A stretch of 6,708 bases of DNA from NCBI GenBank assembly GCA_903923915.1, contig CAIXZI010000351.1, positions 1 through 6,708 of the forward strand, read 5' to 3'. Source of the stretch: an uncultured Bacteroidota bacterium. Lineage in GTDB: Bacteria; Bacteroidota; Bacteroidia; B-17B0; Aurantibacillaceae. The notes beneath the pieces were generated by a model. That model was not told where the DNA came from. It was given only the letters and a program-made list of their open reading frames with translations, and made no database searches. Within the stretch, counting starts at the first letter, position 1, and every line of letters begins with the position of its first letter. Of this stretch, positions 1 to 5,204 are shown piece after piece. A program made the position numbers and the translations under genes.

Positions 1-1431
1 AAATGAAAGTATAATAGTCAGCACTAATAAAGCCGACATGATATATTTTGAATTGATGTAAGGTGTTTTAAACTTTCCTCTCGGAATATCTTTTTTATTT
101 TGAAGAACCAACACACCCAAACATACCAAAACAAAAGCAAATAAAGTACCTATACTGCATAAATCAGTAACCATAGTAAGGTTTAAAAATAGCGCAGGAA
201 CCGCCACTACAAAGCCCGTTACAATAGTTGCAAAAGATGGTGTTTGAAATTTAGGGTGCACTTTTGAGAATTTTTTTGGTAACAAACCATCACGGCTCAT
301 GCTCATCCAAATACGCGGTTGCCCCATTTGAAAAACAAGTAATACACTTGCCATGGCAATTACAGCACTTACGGCAATTATACCCGACATCCATTTTAAA
401 TTTAGTTTCTCAAATACAAAGGCTAATGGGTCGCCAACGCTAAGTTGCGTGTAAGAAACCATACCGGTTAAGATTAAAGCAATTACAATATATAAAACGG
501 TACAAATAATAATGGCCCACATCATGCCTCGAGGTAAATCTCGTTGCGGATTTTTACATTCTTCAGCTGTTGTTGATATGGCATCAAAACCAATATAGGC
601 AAAGAACACAGCTGATACGCCTTTTAAAATTCCACCAACACCATTGGGCGCAAACGGACTCCAGTTTTTTACATCCACATAAAAAACACCAACTGCAATA
701 ACTAATAGAATAATACAAAGCTTAACTACTACCATCAAGTTACTGGCATTTTTAGATTCTTTCATGCCGCGATAAACTAAAGCCGTAATAGCAATAATAA
801 TAAACAGCGCAGGTATATCAGCAATAAAATGTAGGCTACCAATAGTAGGTGAGCTTGTCCATGCGGTGTAAGCGGCTTGTACGCTATTATCTAAATTTTC
901 AAAAGCTTTACCGCTTTGCATCAATTTTGTGGCTTCATCAAAACCTTTAGAAGCACTGAGGTAATCCATCTGTATCCATTGCGGCAGATGCACCCCCATA
1001 CTTTGCAAAAGCCCCGTAAAATAATCGCTCCATGAAATAGCAACTGTTATGTTACCAATGGCGTATTCCATAATTAAAGCCCAACCAATGATCCAGGCAA
1101 TTAGCTCGCCAAAAGCAACATATGAATACGTATAAGCACTACCCGAAACTGGAACCATTGAGGCAAACTCAGCATAGGCAAAAGCGGCAAAGCCACAAGC
1201 AATAGCAGTAAATAAGAACAAGAAAATAACAGCAGGGCCACCATCTGCACTGGCTTTACCAATGGTGCTAAAAATACCGGCACCTACAATAGCAGCAATA
1301 CCAAACGCAGTTAAATCTCTAACACCTAAGTGTTTGCCTAAAGAACCATGTGCGCCTTCGGCACCATTTTTTTCTACCTGTTTTAAAATGTCGGTTACAG
1401 ATTTTTTTCTGAAAAGCTGATTAAAGTTCAT
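1..1431 (-). CDS. APC-superfamily amino acid permease, cationic amino acid transporter-like (partial, C-terminus off the window)
   Basis: Reading the minus strand from the ATG at 1431 gives 477 codons with no stop up to base 1, so the gene continues past the left edge. The protein is an inner-membrane importer of the amino acid-polyamine-organocation superfamily. TM1 carries the substrate-carboxylate motif GAGIF (residues 50-54) inside a hydrophobic helix (about 42-60). TM6 and the following cytoplasmic loop have FAYIGFDAISTTAEE (277-291) followed by KNPQRDLPRG (293-302), a signature of the CAT/YfnA-like group. About eleven hydrophobic helices are complete and the twelfth begins near residue 464, so only the end is missing. 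A polar loop of about 55 residues (146-200) separates TM3/4 from the next helices. The start lies 16 bases after the stop of the upstream membrane-protein gene, suggesting cotranscription. Superfamily is certain; the substrate is not readable, though cationic or branched amino acids are the usual choices. Confidence 0.93.
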   Translation of the reverse strand, partial: MNFNQLFRKKSVTDILKQVEKNGAEGAHGSLGKHLGVRDLTAFGIAAIVGAGIFSTIGKASADGGPAVIFLFLFTAIACGFAAFAYAEFASMVPVSGSAYTYSYVAFGELIAWIIGWALIMEYAIGNITVAISWSDYFTGLLQSMGVHLPQWIQMDYLSASKGFDEATKLMQSGKAFENLDNSVQAAYTAWTSSPTIGSLHFIADIPALFIIIAITALVYRGMKESKNASNLMVVVKLCIILLVIAVGVFYVDVKNWSPFAPNGVGGILKGVSAVFFAYIGFDAISTTAEECKNPQRDLPRGMMWAIIICTVLYIVIALILTGMVSYTQLSVGDPLAFVFEKLNLKWMSGIIAVSAVIAMASVLLVFQMGQPRIWMSMSRDGLLPKKFSKVHPKFQTPSFATIVTGFVVAVPALFLNLTMVTDLCSIGTLFAFVLVCLGVLVLQNKKDIPRGKFKTPYINSKYIMSALLVLTIILSF

Positions 1432-1447
1432 AAAACAAAAATAGAAA

Positions 1448-2944
1448 TTATGGTTTAGCTTTTTTAATGAATTTAAGTTTATTCTCATCTATGATAAGAA
1501 TGCCACACATCAATAAAAAAGGCATAATGGGCACTTTATATCTTACTATAGCACCTGCTACCGGAGTTGTATAACCAATTAACAAGAGAATAATAAGACA
1601 AATAAATAAACATAAGGCAAAGTGATTACGATTATACATTTGCTTTTTAAACCATACACAAACGATTAGAAAGATTAACACACAAGCATTTTCGAGCGCT
1701 GAGAATTTTTCTAAAAATGATTTAGATGACAATAAACTGGGCTTGCATAAACTGTTATAAAGTGCGCCGGGTGCAGTTTTTATAAGCGAAAAAATGGTTG
1801 GATCTAATTTGGCTATGCTAATGGTGCTGCCTGCAATGGGCAAATCCCACACCAAATGAAAGCTTGCTGTATCTGTACTGTTTTTGGTGTAAAGAGTATC
1901 GTTTAAATCTTCATTGGTCCAATACATATAACTACTGCCTTGCTTAATTTTGAAATTATTTTTTGAAAGCGTATCTAAAAATATTTTTTTGTCAGGGTCT
2001 ATTCGCACAAAGTTTTTATCATTCTGTATAAAAACTCCTCCCTTAGAAACATTAATAAAATCGCGTTGTTTTAGCGAGAATGTTTCTAATAAATTATTTT
2101 GTAGGAAATAATTCGAGAGAAACAATCCTATAAAAAAAGCAACCGTATAAAATGCCGAATAAAATAAAATGGGACGCATAATGTTAAATTTATTCACAAA
2201 GTAAAAGCAGAGCAGGGCAGGGGCAACCGCTAACAATAAATAGTTTTTATTGATAAGAATTAAGAATGAGGAAAGTACAAGACAAACAATATTTAATACT
2301 ACATTCTTTTTAAGAATACATACATGGAAGAAAGAATAGAACAAAAAACCTAAGGCAAAAAGTAAAATCCCTTCTTTTAAAACGCCCGAACTCCAAAACA
2401 CAACGGTGGGAATTAAAAATAAACTAGCAAATAGTAATTTTTCTTTCTTAATAAAGTAAGGAGCAAATATTTTATAAAGTGCGGTTAATCCTAAAAAACA
2501 AATAAAGCACATAAAAATAGTGTGTACATAAAAATTATTAAAAGAAAATAATCGAACTAATGCATTAAAGCGAATGATGGTGTGGTTATCGTTATATGTT
2601 CCAAAATCGTAATGCCTCGACCAATGGTTCATTTGATTGTAATAGGTTTGATTAAAATAATCGTTATCATTTCCTATACCACTAATCATTTTTATATAAT
2701 CAATGTATTGATGGTTTTTAATAGCTGAAAACAGAATCTCCGCATCATCAAAATATTTAAAAATATCAGCCGTTTGCCTGTCGGGATAATAATTTGTGTA
2801 AATCCAGGTAAGAAAAAAACCAGCAACAATCTTCAATAAAAAAGCACCTGTAAAAGCTAATCGATTAATAGATTTATCTCTAAAAAAAGGCAGCGTAAAA
2901 ATAAGCGTGCAAAAAATAAGTATGTAAATAATACTAATTATCAT
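1448..2944 (-). CDS. Polytopic membrane protein, possible GT-C glycosyltransferase or Wzy-like enzyme (hypothetical)
   Basis: This is a 498-residue inner-membrane protein that I cannot assign to a named family with confidence. Hydrophobic segments lie near residues 2-21, 30-50, 138-160, 169-184, 190-211, 215-231, 234-250, 257-280, 418-432, 441-457 and 470-485. Two large soluble loops stand out. Loop 51-135, after the second helix, is rich in aromatic and acidic residues (ADIFKYFDDAE at 59-69; many Y, N, H and D). Loop 281-417 is mostly polar. Between them is FWSSGVLKEG (183-192), and the C-terminus has PVAGAIVRYKVPIMP (461-475). An acidic pair in the first large external loop and an Arg-Tyr motif before the last helix are reminiscent of GT-C sugar transferases and O-antigen polymerases; this is inference from layout only. 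The start codon overlaps the GNAT stop in ATGA, which supports this start and translational coupling. Confidence 0.8.
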   Translation of the reverse strand: MIISIIYILIFCTLIFTLPFFRDKSINRLAFTGAFLLKIVAGFFLTWIYTNYYPDRQTADIFKYFDDAEILFSAIKNHQYIDYIKMISGIGNDNDYFNQTYYNQMNHWSRHYDFGTYNDNHTIIRFNALVRLFSFNNFYVHTIFMCFICFLGLTALYKIFAPYFIKKEKLLFASLFLIPTVVFWSSGVLKEGILLFALGFLFYSFFHVCILKKNVVLNIVCLVLSSFLILINKNYLLLAVAPALLCFYFVNKFNIMRPILFYSAFYTVAFFIGLFLSNYFLQNNLLETFSLKQRDFINVSKGGVFIQNDKNFVRIDPDKKIFLDTLSKNNFKIKQGSSYMYWTNEDLNDTLYTKNSTDTASFHLVWDLPIAGSTISIAKLDPTIFSLIKTAPGALYNSLCKPSLLSSKSFLEKFSALENACVLIFLIVCVWFKKQMYNRNHFALCLFICLIILLLIGYTTPVAGAIVRYKVPIMPFLLMCGILIIDENKLKFIKKAKP

Positions 2945-3387
2945 TGGCTTTTAGGCTTGTAAAAATTTTCATGTTTTATCTCCATAAAATTTTCAGGGTT
3001 TTTGCCCACGTTAAACCCAAACTGTTTGTATAAACCATGCGCGTCTTTAGTTTTTAATGCAAACACACGTAAACCCTGCAATTTTCGGTGATTCATAATT
3101 GCGTTCATCAATCTTTTAGATAAACCTTTACCGCGATGCGCTTCTAAAACAAATACATCTGCCAGGTATGCAAACACGGCAAAATCGCTTATTACCCTGG
3201 CAAAACCAACTTGCTCGCCTTTATAATACACACCAAAACTAAGCGAGTTTTCTATGCTTCGTTCAACAATTTCTAACGGAATATGCTTGGCCCAATAGCT
3301 TTGAGTGGATAGATAGGTATGTATTACATTAATTTGCAATTCATGCTTATCAGTAGAAATAGTATAGTTTGCCGGAAGTTCTACCAT
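2941..3387 (-). CDS. GNAT family N-acetyltransferase
   Basis: The 148-residue product is a single-domain GCN5-related acetyltransferase of normal length, cytosolic, transferring acetyl from acetyl-CoA to an amine that cannot be predicted. The acetyl-CoA pyrophosphate-binding motif A is clear: strand YLADVFVL (74-81), then the (R/Q)xxGx(G/A) turn as HRGKGLS (84-90), with Ser at the last position, and helix KRLMNAIM (91-98). Motif B follows with the strand GLRVFALKT (105-113) and the helix/turn HGLYKQFGF (117-125), the usual GNAT ending where Tyr can act as general acid. The N-terminal YWAKHIPLEIVERSIENS (31-48) and GFARVISDFAVFAYLADVF (61-79) are typical of a common bacterial COG0454-type subgroup without an assigned substrate. 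The gene starts 2 bases after the propeller gene and its TGA overlaps the next ATG, so it is inside the operon. Its link to the envelope genes is unknown. Confidence 0.92.
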   Translation of the reverse strand: MVELPANYTISTDKHELQINVIHTYLSTQSYWAKHIPLEIVERSIENSLSFGVYYKGEQVGFARVISDFAVFAYLADVFVLEAHRGKGLSKRLMNAIMNHRKLQGLRVFALKTKDAHGLYKQFGFNVGKNPENFMEIKHENFYKPKSQ

Positions 3388-3389
3388 AG

Positions 3390-4256
3390 CTATAAATTTG
3401 AAACTAAAGCAACATATTTTCCGTTAGCACTTATGGTAAAACGAGTTATTTTTTTTACCCCAAAAGAAGTAAAGTCGGCAAGCTCTGCCCACACTTTGGT
3501 GTCTATGCTGTAACGATAAATTTTACCAGCCTCAGATTTTAGTAAACTTAAAGTAGCATGCCAACTATAATCTTGATTGGCGCTAACATTATCTACCGCA
3601 AAAGGCGTTGCTTTTTTTGTGCGAACATCAAATAAATAAACGGTGTTTTCTTTTTCTTCATGTATCACATAAAAAAACGTGGTGGCGCTTACTTTTTTAA
3701 ACGAGCGGGTGGGGTTGTTGCACAACCAAACATCTTGATTTGTTTTAATGTTTAAAGCGTGTAACGAATGTGGAGTGGTTAGCTTATAATACAGAAGGCT
3801 ATCCTTGCCCAACCAGGTGTAATAACCAACCGAATCTGTTTGCTGACTAAGACAAGATTTATTTTCGCCTTTTAATAAATCAAACACCCAAATACGTTGC
3901 GTAGAATCTTCTTCTACCATAACTACCGAAAAATCTTTTTTATTGGGTAATAATTGGGCAGAATACTCGCTGGTATTGGTAATGCTTAAACGCTTGGTGT
4001 TTTTTGTTTTAACATTATAAGCGCATATATGGGTTTTGCGGTCTGATTCAATATCCGATGTAAATAAAATTTCTTTATCGTTATTTATAAAGCCGGGCTG
4101 ATTGTTGTAACCAACATGATTGCTTATTTTTTCGACACTTTTTACTTTTATGAGCTTGTTTTTTATTTCTACGTTAGCCAAAAACAATTCGGTTACCGGT
4201 AGCTGAGAAAAAACTTTAGAGCAGGTAAGTAATAAAACAATAAACAATATTCTCAT
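3390..4256 (-). CDS. Secreted TolB-like / WD40-like (PD40) beta-propeller protein
   Basis: The 288-residue product begins with a clean Sec signal peptide: MR, a hydrophobic core (ILFIVLLLTC) and a likely signal peptidase I cut after KVFS at residue 17, giving a mature N-terminal Gln. The Cys at 12 is preceded by LLT, a poor lipobox, so a periplasmic or exported soluble protein is more likely than a lipoprotein. The mature part is beta-rich with repeated propeller blades. The best is residues 50-91 (GYNNQPGFINNDKEILFTSD, then an ICAYNVKTKNTKRLS strand pair), matching the PD40 pattern of TolB and the DPP-IV N-terminal propeller. Further blades follow near 98-136, 143-178, 185-217 and 229-282. 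No catalytic or Pal-binding feature is visible and it is shorter than TolB, so it should not be called TolB. Its ATG overlaps the PAP2 stop (ATGA). Probable role is protein or ligand binding at the envelope; this is inference. Confidence 0.82.
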   Translation of the reverse strand: MRILFIVLLLTCSKVFSQLPVTELFLANVEIKNKLIKVKSVEKISNHVGYNNQPGFINNDKEILFTSDIESDRKTHICAYNVKTKNTKRLSITNTSEYSAQLLPNKKDFSVVMVEEDSTQRIWVFDLLKGENKSCLSQQTDSVGYYTWLGKDSLLYYKLTTPHSLHALNIKTNQDVWLCNNPTRSFKKVSATTFFYVIHEEKENTVYLFDVRTKKATPFAVDNVSANQDYSWHATLSLLKSEAGKIYRYSIDTKVWAELADFTSFGVKKITRFTISANGKYVALVSNL

Positions 4257-4825
4257 ATATCTTCTTTTAAAGTATTAAACCTAACGAAAATTTTATAAAA
4301 CACCAATGCCAATAATGCGCCTAATAGGGCTCCGCTAAATAAATCAAACGGATAATGTACGCCTAAATAGATACGGGTGTAGCAAAAAATAAGCGCCCAT
4401 AAAAAGAAACTTATTTTCAGCCATTTTTTAGGGCTGTTTCTCATCAATAAAAACAAAAAACAGGCAATGGCAAAGGCGTTTGTTGCATGAGACGAAACAT
4501 AGCCATATTGCCCGCCCCGATAATCGTTAATTACATGTATTTTGTCTTTTAACTCCATATTATGGGTGGGGCGGTAGCGTTTAACTGAGTTTTTTATCAG
4601 CACAGACGACCTATCTGAGGCAACCAACAAAACTGCCACAAACAGTATAATGGTCAATATTTTTTGGCTGTGTGTTTTGCGAATTCCCATAAACCACCAT
4701 ATAAATAGCGGTATCCATACCAAAAAAGAGGTTAAATATGGCACAATAGCATCAAAAAAGCTGTTGTGCAGGCCATTTCCGTACAATAAAAGCTGTTGAT
4801 CTATTTTTTCTATCGTTTCAAACAT
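4253..4825 (-). CDS. PAP2 family (type 2 phosphatidic acid phosphatase) membrane phosphatase
   Basis: This 190-residue integral membrane protein belongs to the PAP2/haloperoxidase superfamily, which removes phosphate from lipid phosphates such as undecaprenyl pyrophosphate, phosphatidylglycerophosphate or lipid A. All three catalytic blocks are present: C1 as K78-x6-R85-P86 (KNSVKRYRP), C2 as S111-S112-H113 where SGH is usual, and C3 as T150-R151-x5-H157-x3-D161 where Ser-Arg is usual. His113 and His157 would be the acid and nucleophile. Hydrophobic helices lie near 25-46, 55-71, 114-128, 135-149 and 159-180, and the active site should face the periplasm. A hydrophilic stretch (87-110) separates C1 and C2. 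The length is normal for the short bacterial forms. It is the first gene of the minus-strand operon. The substrate cannot be read from sequence; undecaprenyl pyrophosphate recycling and lipid A dephosphorylation are both possible. Confidence 0.93.
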   Translation of the reverse strand: MFETIEKIDQQLLLYGNGLHNSFFDAIVPYLTSFLVWIPLFIWWFMGIRKTHSQKILTIILFVAVLLVASDRSSVLIKNSVKRYRPTHNMELKDKIHVINDYRGGQYGYVSSHATNAFAIACFLFLLMRNSPKKWLKISFFLWALIFCYTRIYLGVHYPFDLFSGALLGALLALVFYKIFVRFNTLKEDI

Positions 4826-4866
4826 AAAGATGTGAAATTAGAGTTTTTATGATGTATAAAAAATAT

Positions 4867-4874
4867 TATATTTG
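4867..4874 (+). promoter_or_regulatory. Promoter -7 element of the tRNA gene
   Basis: TATATTTG is an exact match to the Bacteroidota -7 consensus TAnnTTTG and ends 15 bases before the first tRNA base, a fitting place for a short tRNA leader. The -33 region about 19-20 bases upstream (near 4844-4848) is only a T-run, so the upstream half is weak. No equally good promoter was seen on the minus strand of the 64-base gap for the divergent PAP2 operon. Confidence 0.65.
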
Positions 4875-4889
4875 CGCCCTTAATTAAAT

Positions 4890-4963
4890 GGCGAGATAGC
4901 TCAGCTGGTTAGAGCACAGGATTCATAACCCTGAGGTCCCGGGTTCGAGTCCCGGTTTCGCTA
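4890..4963 (+). tRNA. tRNA-Met (CAT anticodon), probably elongator
   Basis: The 74-base sequence folds into a full cloverleaf. The acceptor stem is GGCGAGA with TTTCGCT (pair 1-72 is G-U, pair 6-67 is G-U). The D stem is GCTC/GAGC, the anticodon stem is CAGGA/CCCTG with loop TTCATAA (anticodon CAT), and the T arm is CCGGG-TTCGAGT-CCCGG. The discriminator is A at 4963. CCA is not encoded. The D-stem C11-G24 pair and paired acceptor end argue against the initiator. tRNA-Ile2 with lysidine at C34 also has a CAT gene anticodon and cannot be fully excluded, but the G4-C69/A5-U68 acceptor pairs and overall sequence look like elongator Met. Pair 31-39 in the anticodon stem is A-C, a mismatch. It has its own promoter and terminator and reads away from the minus-strand operon. 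Confidence 0.95.
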
Positions 4964-4966
4964 CTC

Positions 4967-5001
4967 AAAAAAGAGGTTTCTATTTAGAAGCCTTTTTTTT
5001 T
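4967..5001 (+). terminator. Rho-independent terminator of the tRNA transcript
   Basis: The hairpin arms are AGGTTTCT (4974-4981) and AGAAGCCT (4986-4993), eight pairs including one G-U, closing a 4-base loop ATTT. A run of nine T follows (4993-5001). The A-run at 4967-4972 could pair with the T-run. It starts just after the tRNA, so transcription of the tRNA should end here and not feed the downstream ATPase gene. Confidence 0.85.
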
Positions 5002-5098
5002 GCCCGATAGTTATTTAAAAGCAAAATAAAGGTAACACTACCTGTTTAAAAACATCTCTATCAATTATTTTCAAGAAAAAACATTTTAGGTAGTCAAT
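5002..5098. other. Non-coding spacer between tRNA terminator and repeat array
   Basis: No gene, RNA or convincing promoter is visible in this AT-rich stretch. The only internal structure is a 7-bp inverted repeat, ACTACCT at 5037-5043 and AGGTAGT at 5088-5094, whose arms are 44 bases apart, and a small AGGTA/TACCT hairpin around 5030-5043. Neither is strong enough to call as a site. If the ATPase gene arrived as part of an inserted segment, its left boundary would fall in here. Confidence 0.5.
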
Positions 5099-5103
5099 TC
5101 ATT

Positions 5104-5136
5104 TTGGCCTTAACCTATTATATTATGGTACATTTG
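5104..5136 (+). promoter_or_regulatory. Putative upstream promoter P1 of the ATPase gene
   Basis: TACATTTG at 5129-5136 matches TAnnTTTG exactly. TTG at 5104-5106, inside repeat copy 1, gives a -33 element 22 bases upstream, within the range used by Bacteroidota promoters. The last G of the -7 box is the first base of repeat copy 2. A transcript from here would begin near 5142 and carry part of the hairpin at 5135-5164 and a possible six-codon leader ORF. Confidence 0.5.
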
Positions 5137-5157
5137 GCCAAAATGAGTTTATTCATT

Positions 5158-5188
5158 TTGGCCATATCTGTACTTTTTAGTATATTTA
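5158..5188 (+). promoter_or_regulatory. Putative proximal promoter P2 of the ATPase gene
   Basis: TATATTTA at 5181-5188 matches seven of eight bases of TAnnTTTG (final A for G), with TTG at 5158-5160, inside repeat copy 3, 20 bases upstream. An alternative -7 reading is TATTTATG at 5183-5190. Repeat copy 4 begins about at the end of the -7 box and covers the expected start of transcription. The leader before the ATG at 5205 would be only about ten bases. A protein bound to copies 3 and 4 would cover both promoter elements. Confidence 0.5.
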
Positions 5189-5204
5189 TGGCCAAAATGA
5201 AAAC

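Larger units (their letters stand above)
5099..5200. repeat. Four-copy alternating 11-bp repeat array (TCATTTTGGCC / GGCCAAAATGA)
   Basis: Four perfect copies of one 11-mer lie directly before the ATPase gene: TCATTTTGGCC at 5099-5109, its complement GGCCAAAATGA at 5136-5146, TCATTTTGGCC at 5153-5163 and GGCCAAAATGA at 5190-5200. Start-to-start distances are 37, 17 and 37, so the array is two inverted pairs of 48 bases with a 54-base period. The 26-base spacers inside the two pairs agree at only about 11 positions, so spacing is kept while sequence is not. The second pair has 13-bp arms (5153-5165 and 5188-5200). The forward copies share 13 bases, ATTCATTTTGGCC (5097-5109 and 5151-5163). The array is not seen elsewhere in the window. 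Likely a protein-binding array, either an operator or the recognition site of the ATPase; this is inference. Confidence 0.85.

Noticed and set aside
1101..1283. 60-codon hydrophobic minus-strand open frame inside the permease gene
   Set aside because: It is an out-of-frame reading of the permease helices; the permease frame itself is open from 1431 to the edge with clear family motifs.
1436..1443. TATTTTTG on the minus strand, an exact match to TAnnTTTG just before the permease ATG
   Set aside because: It ends five bases from the start codon, has no TTG about 20 bases upstream, and lies in a T-rich stretch where such matches arise easily. A leaderless internal promoter is possible but not supported.
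3319..3513. 64-codon plus-strand open frame across the GNAT/propeller junction
   Set aside because: It is antisense to two well-supported genes, has no promoter or family resemblance, and looks like a shadow frame.
4218..4256. Lipoprotein signal in the propeller protein (LLTC at residues 9-12)
   Set aside because: Thr before the Cys is a poor lipobox and a good signal peptidase I site follows at residue 17.
4833..4865. Minus-strand promoter for the PAP2 operon (TAATTTCA at 4840-4833 or TATTTTTT at 4865-4858)
   Set aside because: The first matches only six of eight -7 bases, the second sits in a low-complexity T-run, and neither has a clear TTG at the right distance.
5082..5094. A fifth, degenerate repeat copy (CATTTTAGGTAGT)
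   Set aside because: It shares only CATTTT and one G with the 11-mer and does not fit the 37/17 spacing.
5099..5200. CRISPR array
   Set aside because: The repeats are only 11 bp, alternate in orientation, and have unequal spacing between neighbours; no cas gene is present.
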